Origin: Romanomermis culicivorax
Taxonomy: Eukaryota; Nematoda; Enoplea; Mermithida; Mermithidae
Length of the DNA stretch: 64,000 nt
Assembly (NCBI GenBank): GCA_963922205.1
Contig: CAWUHX010000206.1
Coordinates: 558,001-622,000, forward strand
Direction of reading: 5' to 3'
Part shown: positions 11,819 through 24,136 of the stretch, piece by piece
Layout of the letters: each line of letters starts with the position of its first letter
Numbering within the stretch: the stretch's first letter is position 1
The notes under the pieces: model-generated
The model's database searches: none
What the model saw: the letters and a program-made list of their open reading frames with translations, nothing else
What the model was told of the DNA's origin: nothing
Translations under genes and position numbers: made by a program

Positions 11819-12925
11819 ATGTCCAATCAAGAATCGGTGATGCAGTTACGCGAATTGAAGGGAACCCTCGAAGCCTTGTTTGACATCATCATGAATTCCG
11901 CCACAGAGGACAACAAAAGGGAAGCTGAAAGTCTCGGACAGGAGCAGAATAGACAGGTTAGACCATGTAATAGGGGTGCAGAAAGAGACAACCATCTCTT
12001 AGCTGAAACATATGCAGGCGCAGTGCATAGTAATAGGCCAGAAGTTGATGAAGGGAAAAGACTCAACTTTGAGCCTAAAAGTTGGAGAAATCCAGCTAGA
12101 GATCTTCGATTCGAGGGAGCTGAGCAATCGGCAGACCTTAGAAATCAAAATCAGGTGGCTCAGCAGCCTCCAACTTTGACAAGAGTGGTCTATGATGGTA
12201 GAGGAAATATAGTTGATCCAAATACCCTAAGACCAGATCAACTGGCATGTTTGCCATATAGGGATTAATGATTTGACAGAGTGAATGTACTATCAAATAA
12301 AGGAGGTGTACCACGGCAATGAGATCCAAATCAAATCACATTGCAATCTCTAAACTCTGATATGGATCCAGTTTTAACAGCAGCGTATGATCAGAGGGAG
12401 ATGCAAACAAATAATTTGGCACAAGAGATTGTTATCACGAATATTGTTAAAGGTGTGTTACCAAAACTTTTAGAAGAAGGTATGGTAAATCAGCAGGTGC
12501 TTAGCTTCTTGACAGCACTAGATGGGGAATTTGGTAGGGATACACCCAAATCAGCTAACTATGAAGCACTGCTGACGCTTTCTAAGGGCAGATGGAAGGC
12601 TGTTGCAAGTGACAACATGACCTATAGGGAGGCCATGAAGGCCATAATTAATATCTTTGCACCAGAGTATAACCTGGAAATGTTAACCAAGTAATTGTTT
12701 GAGATCCAGCAAAGACCCAACAAACAGACTGTTGACTTTTTAAAGAGAGTCAGCATTTTAGTGGAACTTGTAAAGGGAGATTTAGCCTATCAGATAAAGC
12801 AGAGACTGATCACTGAAGCATTTGTGTATAAAAGTAATCCCACATTTCAGTTTGAACCGAAAAATTCCAACCATGCCTTTAGAACTTCATATGACTTAGC
12901 AGTAGAAGTTTATGACATTGAATGA
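11819..12925 (+). pseudogene. Gypsy gag, copy B
   Basis: Three open segments (11819-12268, 12341-12694, 12695-12925) lie in one frame and are separated only by stop codons, so this is a decayed single Gag. It begins with a charged helical region, has a linker, and then an alpha-helical capsid-like part (about 12350-12900) with a KGRW motif and a run of amphipathic helices. Gag packages element RNA into particles. No CCHC zinc knuckle is seen. The frame continues into the pol segment at 13070, so gag and pol were probably one polyprotein. Assignment is by position and composition, without a diagnostic motif. Confidence 0.6.
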
Positions 12926-13044
12926 AGATATAGGAGTGCCTTTCAAATGTATGGACCAAAGGGTACTCATTAGGATCCAATTCGAATCAGTCAGAAGGGT
13001 TTCAACAAAGCCAGAGGCAGAGGTTTCGGCAGCCATATCAAAGT

Positions 13045-13913
13045 TTATGTTGGGGCGGACCAGCTCCAAATGAATTGTGGAGAGGTCATGACCACAAGTG
13101 CCACAGAATCTACGACGAGTGTCGCCGAAGAGTGTCAGCCAAAGATTTGCCTGTTAAATGTTTTGGTGCCAGTAGTGAGTGTGAATCAAATCTATTTACC
13201 TAGGGGTACTAATATACTTCTGAAAGCAAAGCGCTGGGATAAGGTAGGTGAAAATCCCCTGAATAGAATCATAGTTGAGTCTGAAGAAAATGAAGAAAGG
13301 TTCCACATTGATAGTACTATAGTAGATGGTACTAAGAATGATTTTGTAGTTATGGTATCTAATAGCACAGGATCAGGATGCCATTTGAAACAAAATCAAA
13401 TAATTGGCTTCTGTGTTATGTGATTCCTCTAATCAAGATCAACTAAAGGGGAAGATGGTTGAAGAAGAGGAGAAGCTACGAACTTGTGCAGTTCAAGCTA
13501 AACCTGATGCGACTCAAAGCGATGAGAAAGAGTTCAGGGAAGCTTTGTACAGTATGCTAGCTAAATCCAACATACCTTCTGATCAATCCGAACAAGCTCT
13601 ATGATGTCTCGCAAAATACAGAGATGTATTCAGCTTGCCAAATGATCCTCCAACTACTACACCCTATTTGACGTGTAAAATAAATACAGGTGATGCAGCA
13701 CCTGTGGCTAAATGGTATCACAGCACTGCCATCAGTTTAAGGTCACATGTTCATGAGCATGTCCAGGATATGCTCAAAAAGGGTTTTATAGAACCATCAA
13801 AGTCGCCTTGGGCAGCTCCATTATTTCTATTAAGTAAAAAAGATGGTACCAAGCGACCAGTAGTGGACTTTAGGGGTATAAATGAGATCACAAAAGATGA
13901 GGTAACGACTTGA
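13045..13913 (+). pseudogene. Gypsy pol start, copy B (protease missing, RT truncated)
   Basis: From about 13050 the sequence matches copy A from about 380 onward at both DNA and protein level, covering the linker (13070-13604) and the first part of RT (13635-13913, including the FIEPSKSPWAAPLF stretch). The protease present in copy A at 56-376 is absent: gag runs into the linker over about 100 bases. A frameshift near 13410 and a TGA near 13601 break the frame. Similarity to copy A stops at about 13906-13915, where a hAT remnant begins, so the YIDD palm, RNase H and integrase are lost. Confidence 0.75.
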
Positions 13914-13915
13914 CT

Positions 13916-14290
13916 GCCTAACCTTTCACGTGCTTCTTGAAAATTTCCTACCATAGAGTTGAAGCAGAAAATGGAACGTAAATCTGCTGAACAATGCCAA
14001 AAATGAGTTTGATGTAGTTGATCATTTCGCCCAATGTCACTGAGAGCTAAATTCCAACTGTGACACCTGCAGGGAGCAAAAAATGCCTTAAGGTTTTCCT
14101 GCAGGATTTGGACCTGCACACTCTTATTCTGACCTCACATGTTGACTCCATTGTCATACCCTTGCTCACAACAGTCTGCTAAAGGAATTTTTAGCTCTTT
14201 AAGCTTACCCAAGAAGGCATCCACTAAACCTTTCCCTGTGCTGTCACCATACATGCACAGCATAGAAATTCTGCTGGGCATAGAAATTCC
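13916..14290 (-). pseudogene. hAT transposase remnant, DUF4371-type
   Basis: Read on the minus strand the segment contains the run of motifs typical of DUF4371/ZMYM-like hAT transposases: DSTGKGL, then GYDNGVNM, then a Gln-rich VQVQIL stretch, then the AFFAPCRCHSWNLALSD block that matches the conserved PCxCHSLNLVLxD signature. A TGA sits between the Asn-Met and the VQ block. The rest of the transposase is missing. It abuts the truncated Gypsy copy B, which indicates either that it inserted there or that a deletion fused the two. Confidence 0.7.
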
Positions 14291-14515
14291 CCAAAGAACG
14301 GCCCCCATTCTGAGTCAAGCTGAGCAACGACGATTGAATTTACTAAAAGATTAAAACATCACTAAAGTGCACATTTTCCAAAACCAGTGACTTGAAAAAT
14401 ATATATCTATAATCAAAAACGAAATAAGCCGCCGTTAATAATGCTGTATAAACAACAATCGATTTGAGCTTTTTCTGACAAAGTAGTTCGTTCCGTAAGA
14501 TGCATGGTCCAAATT

Positions 14516-17500
14516 TTAATTGATAAAATGCCATTTGTGAACTTGTGCGGGAATCGGTAGGGCAGGACCATTCACCGGTTTGCAACTCACTTCTTCGCTG
14601 CACTCATCCGCACTCATTATTTGACGGCAAATTTTCGAGTCCGTAGCCTTGCTGCAATATAAACATATGAATAGCATCAAAGTTATTTCCGGGATTCCCG
14701 CGCATGAAGAATATTACTCGAATATTTGAATTTTAATTGCTTCGTGTAGTTTAAAAGCAGCACCGGAAACATCTTAAAATTTTCAACCTTTAATTAACTA
14801 ATGGACGTCGTCTGAATCGAAAACATAACCTTATGAAGCTAACGACTATAACAATAGTCATAGTGCTATTATTAGGATATATACTCCTCATTAAAGCACT
14901 GTATACGCAGCAAGAGGTAAGACCGCAGCAAAACATTTTTGCAGACTGTAGAGTAAATTTAAGTCCGATAATTTTCGCTCCATAATTGTTATACTATCTA
15001 ATGTATATATACATACCAACATAACTTTGATGCAGCGTTCGAGCTAACCAATTTCTTCCAAAATCCGTGCGTTTCCTCGATAACATTCAGAGCATACTCC
15101 TAAAAAAGGAAAGTTTCAAGAAAACTTATGTATTTTATATTGGCTATACTGCCACAAGATTAGTAAAAATATGGCTACGATGAGGGCTAGGGTAAGAGGT
15201 CCGTCTTTTAAAGCCGGAGATCTTATAATTTTTTTTGCCGGAAACTAGTGTTTGAACGAAAATAACAAATTTCAATGTGAGGCGCTACCATCCCAAGTAA
15301 GAATCTTTAAAGGGTAAGAACTTTTTTAATCCTTTTCCGACTTTTGAGACAAAAATATCGAAATTATTTCTCTAGTGAATCATATCTAAATTTTCTGTAA
15401 CCTATATGACACCCATAAATGACATAGGTGTAGAGGGTAAAGGACCTTCGAAAACGGTCATTTACCCTACCATAATTTTGGGAGCCGACAAAAAATGGTC
15501 AAAAAATCGCGTTTTCCTGCCAAAATCGATATTTTTTCAGGAAATTTCATTCCTCACATATCCCTCCCCCAAATTATTTCTTCTGAAACTAATTGACAAC
15601 AACATCACCCATTTAATAGGCCGTTGACCCCAGACCTCCAAGCTCCATTATATGAATGATTACAATAACCAAAAAACTATTTATCGGGAAGTAACTATTG
15701 CCGAAAACGGAAGTTTCCATACTCACAAAATACTCCACAAGCACTGAGAGCTCACCCTATTCTTGAATTTTCCATCGAAAGCGAACTTATTTTCAGGTTT
15801 TCCCGTAGGTATTTTATAAATCCGAAACCATTCATTAGTCGCCTGAAGAGAATTCCGCTCAAAAGATGTACGCTCAACAGGCAAACAACATATAACTCAC
15901 GTTAAGTAGGCCGGGTAAGAATTTTTCTACGTCATCAATATCTTAAAGAGTTCATTATGGATTTGATATAAGAACGTATCAATCGACAGTGATGAAATTT
16001 ACCATTCATCTGTGAAGCCAATGGATCGGTAACGTCGATTGCAACAATTTTCCAATCTGTTTCTCCTAGAAGGATAGAATCATTGTTCAAATATGATAGG
16101 AAATCTGGACGCGTAAACAAGAAATGGGAAAACAAGAAAATTCAAATGTGAAAAGTTACAGCGACAGTATAGGAATTTGAAAAAAGTTTAAAAATTTGAT
16201 ACTGCGCCTTAGGGCTAGAAACAACATTAATTGTAAAACAGATTATATTCTTAGATTTCGTAAAAATTAATCCTTACGCAATGCCTATTAATAGTGAGAC
16301 AATATTTACTAGAGTTGTCCATACATGCACATAGAGGGATAAACCCCCATACCTGAGATACTGGCCACCCCCTGGCATAAAAAAATCGTCAAATACCCCT
16401 CTGAACTTTTTTAAAGACAGTTTTTTTTATGATTTTTGTGCATATTTTGTATGAAAAACAAACTTATACAACTTTCTTTGCTCACCAACTCCCCCTACCG
16501 CCTGCATAAAAAGCACAAGGACCCTCCCCCCTGGAAAATTTTTGCCGTGCATGTCTGGGGTTGTCCCAGGCCCCGGCTAAAATGTTTGTCCCGGGATAAC
16601 CCTAATATTTACCTTCATCAATTAAAGCTAGTGTTCCAAGAACTTTGACCTCAATGATGTCGCCTCGTTTTGCGAGCTAAAAACAAATATATAAGTTTCT
16701 ATTTTCAACGACAAGGAAAAATTTTTTCGCACTTTCTGTCCGATTTCAATAACGTCGATCGGATCATTGTCACCTTTGCATGAAGTTTCGGCATCGACAT
16801 GATCCGGATCTTCCCAAGTTTGCGGCAGTGCGCCGTAATTCCAAATGTAACCGTGATGTGGAAAGCAATTGTCGACGAATCGAACTTTGCCATTTTTAAT
16901 GTCATGTTTAATTGGATTCAATGCTTCTTTGGTGCAGATCTGTTAAAAAGGTGGAAAGAGTTTGAATGAGCAACATTCAGATTAATAAAAAAATTCGGAA
17001 TTCTTCAAACATACCAAAACGGCTATTTGTATGTAATGATACTACTAGGAAAGAAAGCGCAGATTGTGGCCGAAAAATACAAGTTTCTGTTTTTATAGCT
17101 ATCTTGTGGTTTGAAATTCCATCAGTTTCCATTCGATAATGAATTCCGTGAGGAAATCACGGGTTTAAGGCCTCACCTCTAACTTAGCGTTGGTCCATCG
17201 TGGAATTTCACAAACCATATTGAACGTTTTTGCTTCCGCATTGGCTCTGAGAGGAATGTCGTGCCACAAGGAAATATATTTTCCTTGTTTATCCGCTGAA
17301 ATATAAATACAAGATAATAGACTGGTGGTCAGACATATAACGAGGCCCACAGGTCTGGGGAGGTTTGGACGACTTTTTCGGGCCGGGAGTCAGTGATTCA
17401 CAAAAATTTTGGGGAAGGGGTCCCTGAGGCAAAAAACTTTGATTCTTTCGCCAAACAAGTCCGAAAAATGGTTCAAAAAATAGTAATTTTTGCCTAACAA

Positions 17501-18586
17501 AAAAGTATTCATGGCGTGAAGCGCCGAGAAAATGGACCTTTTTCACCATTTCTTGTTCAAAAATTGACATTTTTCATCATTTTTTGACCAGAAGAATGGG
17601 GGTCCCTATGACTACCATATGGCTAGCCATAGGATTGGAAAATCCTGGGGGTCGCCCAGTGGCTAGTTCATGATTTCTGGGGGTTGCTATAGTGCTTCCC
17701 CCCCAATTACATGGACGCTGGTGGTTTACAGAAACAAGATCAAGAAATAAGCAATCGCATTTTAATAATGACTGGCAGATACGAGTCATTTTCACAATGA
17801 ATAAAAAACCAGAAGTTAACAAGCAGAAGCAAGGGTTTAAATCTGAGATCTACTTCAGGATGATATAGATACCCAGGCCTGCAGGCAGGGGGGTCGGAGG
17901 GGCCATGGTCCCCCGAAATGTTTCAAGTGTTAAAAAGTTTTTTTTCTTCAAGAATGTCAAGTCAAAAATATCAATTTTACAGTAAATTGAATGAAAAAAT
18001 GTCTTACCTGTAGAAACTCACTTTTAACTTTAAGAGGAATACAGAACATTAATATGAATTGGTTCCACTCAGCGGGAAAAGATAAACTCTTGAGTACGAG
18101 AATAACCAAAAGTTGGGGGAATCACAAGATCGGAAAAATGCTAACAAAAACTTCATATACAAGATTCATTCAAACGACATTCGAGACCTAATAGGCGGTT
18201 TTGTTGGGAAGATCGAAATTTAGGAAGAGCTACACGTACCGCTCGTTACTTCGGCATACTGATCGAATATAGCACATGTGTGTGCTTAATCGTGTATGTA
18301 CTCAAGAATTCGTTGTGCACTGAATATACTAATATGTACGTAACCGTTCAGGATAACACTAAATCATCTTACTTAAGTACATGCGATAATCAGAAGAATT
18401 GCAACAGCCGCGCTCTACCGTGCAGTAATTTTGTTCTTTGGCGATATTATTATTATTATTATTAGTATACATTTTACGGCTGGAAATTCTGAAGCTACCC
18501 CTGATCGAAAGACTAACTCCCCGGTTGAATAAATGTTTCAACAGCGAAGAACTAAATGAACCGGCGAGACCCGTTTTCAACGACGT
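14516..18586 (-). CDS. Nurf-38 / PPA-like: Soluble inorganic pyrophosphatase
   Basis: It hydrolyses pyrophosphate to phosphate and drives biosynthesis; the insect homologue Nurf-38 is also a NURF chromatin subunit (family knowledge). Eight phase-consistent exons: 18373-18472 (or to 18586), 17177-17295, 16733-16939, 16613-16676, 16003-16065, 15756-15895, 15026-15099, 14516-14651. They give about 300 residues, the usual family length. Visible are EIPRWTNAK, the [14 protein letters not shown] block, the metal signature DNDPID, and GETDWKI; the end reads KWHFIN. The acceptor of exon 15756-15895 lacks a pyrimidine tract and implies about four extra residues. Translation may start at Met 18472, but the frame stays open upstream to an acceptor at 18587, with an Arg/Ser-rich, acid-free leader. 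That resembles a mitochondrial targeting sequence from an unplaced exon. A (TAA)n tract codes an Asn run just after Met. Confidence 0.92.
16316..16560. repeat. Dispersed repeat in pyrophosphatase intron, copy 1
   Basis: This intron segment matches, in reverse orientation, the sequence at about 22815-22995. Shared blocks include CATGCAC(GG) at the outer end, the C-rich CTCCCCC and TGGAAAATT(T/C)T blocks, TATTTTGTAT and GATTTTTGTGCAT. The two copies differ by many substitutions. No coding content or clear target duplication is visible. Confidence 0.6.
17330..17717 (-). mobile_element. Short TIR element, CATACATGTAA family, copy 1
   Basis: Same family as 29382-29829 and 45786-46224, in the opposite orientation. 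The element is flanked by the 8-bp duplication CTGGTGGT (17322-17329 and 17718-17725). Shared internal features are the C-rich GGTCTGGGG/GGGGTCCCTGAGG blocks, the ATGGCTAGCCAT palindrome and a degraded GGCGTGAAGCGCC hairpin (about 17513-17525). It is non-coding and lies inside a pyrophosphatase intron. An 8-bp duplication is the hallmark of hAT and some related superfamilies. Confidence 0.8.
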
Positions 18587-18599
18587 CTGAGAATAAGAT

Positions 18600-19560
18600 T
18601 AAAGTGTTAATATAAAAAAACCGAAACAGAAAATAATATCACCTATCTCGCTGAAAAATTAGAGAAATTAGATTTCGTATTCTTTTTGAGCATCACGATC
18701 AGAAGATTATAATTTTTATTATACGTACAAGTATATTTCCAAATAAATTGTCAAGCATTATCAATGCATGCATGTGGGGGTTCGGGGTTTTAATCATCAA
18801 TAGGAATACCGATTTGCGTATACGATAGGACCTTGAAGGCGGAGTACTCCCGAAGCGGAAGTAATATTCATCAAAATACAACTCAAATATTCATTGAGAC
18901 ATGTCAAAGCATGCTTTAAACTGATGCATCTTCATTTCTAACAGATGCCCGAAGTTTGTTTGATTTGCCCCATACTTTATTTGATGCTTATGCATAGTCT
19001 CGATAACCGGAATCTAACGTAATCTTGGAATTCATAAAACTTCTCTCCATGTCTACTTTGAAGAGTATTTGACGAAAATCAAAATTTTTTCAAATTTTAA
19101 AAAAAAATTCTCTTCGATCTTTAGAATTTTTGGCAAATTATTGAAACATTATCAGTTTGGAATAGTGAGAGATGTTCTTGCTGGTTGAAGAATCCAAATT
19201 TTTGGTTGCTAGCCTGATTTTTTTATTTTATTCGCATGCTTTCCATATGATTTTTTGCGTTCTTGTCCGACTATGAAAAATGATTAAATTGACTGCAAAA
19301 TTAGAACACTTGTTCAGGAAATAAATGTTAAAAAAGTTCATTTACAGCGTTCTAGTATCAAAAATCTAAAAAAAATCGTCTATTTAAAAATTCTGATGTT
19401 TTGTCTAAATTTATGAAACATCGTTGACTTCAAGCTGATTTTTTAGCTGGATAGCTGATTGAAAACATCCGCACATCATTCAAGCCTGAACATCATTAGG
19501 CCGGAAAGATCAAATTTTGAATCATGAAATAAGTGTTAAAATGATTCATCTTCCAACGTT
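18600..19560. other. No feature recognised
   Basis: The region lies upstream of the pyrophosphatase leader exon. It is AT-rich with stops in all frames and shows no repeat I can match elsewhere in the window. It may hold the first exon and promoter of that gene. Confidence 0.4.
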
Positions 19561-19930
19561 CTAGAGTAGAGGATCCAGGGTTTTTTTATTAGCACGAGTC
19601 CCATTATCACATCTGCTAACTTTTCTTAATTTGTATTACTTTTTCTTAGCACGACTAAAATTCTCATTATCACAGGCCCAACTTCATTAGCACTGTGCTA
19701 AAAAAAGAACCATGGCGAGATCCGAAAAATTTTCGGGCGCTCAAAATGCAGTCTACGATTCTTCATTTTGCCAGAGCACTGACATGTCAGCAGTCGAATT
19801 TCTATGCAATTTGGGTTTTCCTCGCTTTGGCTTTTCGTTCCTCTTTTGTTTACTATTAATTTTGATATACTTGGGTTATTTTTTTCATAATCTGACCAAG
19901 AAGTCGAAAATTTTTAATAATAATAATAAT

Positions 19931-20967
19931 AGTGATGTGCGTCGGATATCCGGACGGATATTTTGAAAAACGGATATCCGGATGAAAAAAAATTCCGTAT
20001 ATTTTCACTGTTTAAAAAAGAAGTAAAGGTTACTGAGAAGTGAGTTGCTACATTATTGCACAAAGTTTCAACAACAAAACAACAAAATGTTCGAATTATA
20101 TGTGTGTTCATATACTAGTCACTGCAGGTTTTTTAGCAGGCGTCCCATTAGCATTCGTCCTAATGAAAAAATATTTCATTAGCACAGTTAGCACTGTTGA
20201 CAAATAATACTTCGTTGGTGCCAAACTAATGTGTGAGTTTGATAATTCTGATAACATGCATTTATTGTATTGAATCATGAAATTATGCTTGATATTGGTA
20301 CTTTGAAAAGGAATAAAACTCCCAAGACTCTCATCTGGTTCTAATTAAATCAGTTCATTCTTACATTATGCACTTGACTAGTTGACTGAGAAGTAAATAT
20401 TCAGTAGTTAGTTTGATGGTACTACTTTTCTCAACCAATCTTAAACAAAGTGAGAATCCTACTGTAAAAGCGTTGTGTAAACGACTTTAACAGTGATTAA
20501 TGCAGTCCGTCTACGATTAAGAAGCATAAAAAAGATTATATAAAATTCTGTTTACTTTGAAATTCTAAGCACATTGGACCATTGAATTCCAAAATGTGGT
20601 TTAAAAGTAACTTTTCCAGAAAAGTCGCTAAAATCTTAGAAGTCAGATTTTATCAGAGCTGCCGGATCCAATGATTCCAGAGTAAAATCCAGACCGAACA
20701 ATTACAAGATCCGGATTCAACTCCAATATGTGACTGGATGTTCGGAAATTCAAAAGAGACGTAGTAAAAGCAGATCAACTTTTTAGAATCTATTCACCGA
20801 AAAGCTTTTTCACTCTTCACTAAAAAAAAGAAAAAAATATAAAAAAGCTATACTTTTCCTGTGACTTCTTTTTACCTCTGAGCAAACAACATTAAAAATA
20901 TCTGGATATCCAAAGGTGAAAAAACACGGATATTAGGATATGAAAATTTCTCCGGGGCACATCACTA
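19931..20967. mobile_element. TIR element with GGATATCCGG subterminal repeats
   Basis: The left end AGTGATGTGC is matched by the inverted right end GCACATCACT. Subterminal GGATATCCGGA repeats (19945-19985) and GGATATCC-like repeats (20900-20945) also face each other. Both ends sit in a (TAA)n tract, so the target duplication is consistent with a TAATAATA-type 8-mer but cannot be defined exactly. Between them is about 1 kb without coding potential. The terminus resembles non-autonomous hAT elements. Confidence 0.65.
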
Positions 20968-20969
20968 AT

Positions 20970-21345
20970 AATAATAATTTATTGGGTCCAAAATAATACA
21001 CAGTAAATATAAGGAATGAATATACGTGAAAGGCGCAACAGCTAAAGAAATTAGCAAATTAAGTTACACCTCTAAGAAAGGTATCAGATTTACCCTTTTA
21101 AGTCTATCAGAAAATTTTTTAGCACTAATAGCATTTACAGTACTTTCATCAAGGGAATTCCCAGCCCGGATTACCCGACTACAGAATTCATATTTCAACA
21201 AATCATGGTAATATTTATAATACACCAGTTTTAACGAGTTATTGGCATGGTTAGGATTATGGACAATAGAGAAAAAGTTATAAATTGGCAAAACATTCAA
21301 ACAGACAATATTATAAACCATAGTAGATCAAAACTAAGCTGTTGT
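20970..21345 (-). mobile_element. LINE 3' end (CR1/Jockey-like RT C-terminus)
   Basis: On the minus strand, 21064-21321 encodes the typical last part of a non-LTR retrotransposon ORF2, with EFCSRVIRAGNSLDE and then a FSDRLKR block, corresponding to the FxNRVIxxWNxLPxxVVxAxSxxxFKxRL pattern. The element ends in a short untranslated stretch and a (TTA)n tail at about 20968-20985, as many such LINEs do. It is 5'-truncated. A shorter fragment of the same 3' end with its own (TAA)n tract lies at 23755-23880. Confidence 0.7.
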
Positions 21346-21509
21346 AGGTCTAATCACTCTAAACCTAGGTGGTTCAAACGTTCATCATAAGATAATGTGG
21401 TATCATAACCTAGTATTCTCTTAGTGAATGTCTGCCGAAGTTTCTCAAAAAAGCTAAAAAATGCACGTAACTAAGCATATGGTGACATTTTTATGCGTAG
21501 AACAATATG

Positions 21510-22810
21510 GCGAAAATATCTAAAAAAATTTTGACCTTTTTCACCAAATCATTTGTTTCCACATATGGAAAATTTTTTGACGACAAGTTTTTGTCTTAAA
21601 ATCCTCGGTTTTTCGCTTGAAAATGCTCATAAACGCTTCATTTGAGTGTTTTTGAGCTTTTTAAAGCAGTCTGATAATCATTCCGAATATATATCTCAAA
21701 AATAAGATGTAAATTTTGTGTTCATAAATCGTAATTTCTAGAAATTTATCGTTCAAAAATTTTTAAAACCATTAATCTGTTCGTAACCTTTCATAAATTT
21801 GGCTAAAAAGCTATGAGTCGGAAGCGTAGAAATTTTTTCAAAAATTGTTATGTTTAGTAACTCTCTCTGCTTTGTCTAATGATGTCAGCAATATGACTAA
21901 AGAGTCTATTGGCTTGTACCAAACTAGCTACCATAGGTCACTCGAATGAGGTTCCTATTAGTAAAGGCTGATACAGTGCAACAGTTCTTTAGCAAAGCTA
22001 AACACAACCTTCAGTCGCTGTTCAGCAACTGGAATCCTACAGCTTGCACCTGAAAAACTATCAGAATACTCCAGAAAACCTTACCCAATGGCTCTCATAA
22101 AAGTTGGGAATGTGAGATGCTGCTGTAGCCGAATATATGTGTCAAATAAACAGTCGATAAATAAAGATCAATTCAGCTGCTCCACTTTATTGGCGTAAAA
22201 GACCAATAACAAATGATGTCTGACGGGCAGTTCGCACAAAATACATGAAAGTTGTGAGAATCCCCATAACATGTCACATATTGCCTTTTAAAGGCAGTTG
22301 TACCCACGTAATTACACCTTCTTGCCATCTTCACAATTTGTATGGATGAGATGCCTGCTACCGTAAGTGCATCCCCAACAAAATACTTCCATGAAGCTTT
22401 TGAAATGAATTTATGTTAAAGGAACAAAAGCTTCAAAAAGTTCAGAAAGTTGACGTGTTGATCTTTCTCAAAAAGTCTATGAAGGAGAAAATGCGGATCT
22501 TCATTAAATATAGATATGATATTCAAGATTGCCAATTAAACATATGAAACAACATGTTTAAGATAATGAAAAATATTAAAGATTAAATGGTAAGTGAAGG
22601 TAGACGTGCTAAAAGCCACGCCTGAGCTTTGCAATTATTAAAGTTATATAACCGGCCTGAAATGCCAGAAAATTTTGAGATTTGGACCTCCTAAAATGCA
22701 CTAAAATGCATCTTTTCAATATGAAAAGCCCAAATTTTTTTCCACATTTGTGAAAAGACCTCAAAATTTTTTTCTACATTCCAGATTTTTTTCCACATTA
22801 TAGTGCATAT
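21510..22810. mobile_element. Diverged copy of the CACTG-family element
   Basis: Blocks match the 51235-52218 element in the same order: the phrase around GCTCATAAACGCTTCATTT, the AAATCGTAATTTCTAGAA block (about 21727-21745), the GTTGATCTTTCTCAAAA block (about 22456-22475) and AGGTAGACGTGCTAAAAGCC (about 22600-22618). The ends are not preserved and a roughly 500-base stretch (21845-22370) has no counterpart. It is non-coding. Confidence 0.6.
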
Positions 22811-22814
22811 CAGA

Positions 22815-22995
22815 CATGCACGGCAAGAATTTTCCAGGGGGAGGGTCCATGGACTTTTTTCCAGGGGGATAGGGGGTTGGGTGAGCAAAAAAAAGTTCTG
22901 CAACCCTGTTTTTAATACAAAATATGCACAAAAATCATGAAAAAATCTGTTTTGGAAAAAGTTCAGGGGGGTATTTGAAGATTTTTTTCTACTAG
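22815..22995. repeat. Dispersed repeat, copy 2
   Basis: Inverse copy of the 16316-16560 repeat, recognisable by CATGCACGGCAA, the TTTTCCAGGGGG blocks, and ATACAAAATATGCACAAAAATCATG.. in the reverse order. It lies between the CACTG-family copy and the following TTGTGCC-family copy. Confidence 0.55.
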
Positions 22996-23715
22996 CAACA
23001 TACTGAAAGGAAAGGTTCCAGGCCAAAATTTTGATAAAAAGTTAACGTTTAATGCATTTATATTTTGTAAAAATCGTGCCCATGCAGCACATATTTTTCA
23101 GCTAACCATGTCAGTGAGATGAGAAAAAACTATGCAAGCAGTTCACGACGACCCGAAAAGAAATGGAATGCTGGGAAAATTTAAATAACTGTAGAATTGT
23201 TCAGGAAGTTCAAATTGATTCAATTTTCGACTACTGATCTTATCCTATTTAAGAACAATGTAAGTAAAAATGTAAAAATAAAGTCGCAAATTGCGTTTAT
23301 TTTCAGTTGGAACAATGTACCATAACTAAGGACATTGAATTTTCTATTTGAATGAATCAAGCACAAAAAGTAAGAATTTCAGTATTAAATACGAATGTGA
23401 CTGAATGAACAGAGAATATTCGGAATTCATTTCCATTCATCATTTATTGACAGCCTATAAACTTTGCTGCAACAATGCTGATACACTCTTTGAAGAGAAC
23501 TCGTTCGCGCTCGAGTCAAATACAAATAGATAATATTATACTCATTGACTCCGCCGAAAATTTTCTGAATTTTCCGCCCCTAAAGCGTCTATAAATCAAG
23601 GAAATTTAATGTTTGAACAGCAAAAAATTTTGTGCCAATTGGCACAAATGCTCAAGTTTTTTGTGCCATTCCAATTTTTTTTGTGCCAAAAACCATTGAC
23701 TCAAAAAACACAAAA
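22996..23715 (+). mobile_element. TTGTGCC-palindrome element, fragment
   Basis: This matches the internal and right part of the 32914-34202 element in inverse orientation. It has the block CCATGTCAGTGAGATGAGAAAA (degraded), a region near 23450 with GACAGCCTATAAACTTTGCTGC, and the perfect palindrome TTGTGCCAATTGGCACAA at 23630-23647. It then reads TTTGTGCCAAAAACCATT. The left terminus is missing and the hairpin is reduced to CCGCCG. A second right end of the same family, more degraded, lies at 23925-24028. Confidence 0.7.
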
Positions 23716-23754
23716 CGAGAGGATCTCCGCCGAAAAAAAGTGTCGCTGCATATG

Positions 23755-23880
23755 ATTATAATAATAAATATATTAGGTCGAAAATACTACGCAGTAATTA
23801 TAAAGAATAAATATACATGAAAGGCGTAACATCTAACGAAATTAGCGAATTAAGTTACACCTCTAAAACAAATCTGGCCT
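23755..23880 (-). repeat. LINE 3' fragment, second copy
   Basis: About 120 bases match 20976-21095, including the (TAA)n tail, the GAATATACGTGAAAGGCG-like block and AATTAAGTTACACCTCTAA. It lies inside the TTGTGCC-family debris, so it inserted there or was trapped there. Confidence 0.65.
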
Positions 23881-24136
23881 TGATGTTACAGACGCCTCTG
23901 CACAAAAAACACAGGTCTGCGACCACTCAAAAAGTTTGCACCGATTGGCACAAACGCTCAAAATTTTTTCAGCCATTCTGAATTTTTTTGAGCCAAAAAC
24001 AATGTTTTGGCACGAAAAAACATACCCGTATCCAGGATTTTCAAAAAGGGGGGGGGATTTCCCAATTTTTTTCTACAATTTACTGAATAAAAAGAAAATC
24101 AAAATCATTTAAAGACGACTTATTTTCAGTCAAGGT

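Noticed and set aside
19712..19966. 84-residue plus-strand ORF with a hydrophobic segment
   Set aside because: It runs into the (TAA)n tract and the end of a TIR element. No splice partners or homologue-like motifs were seen.
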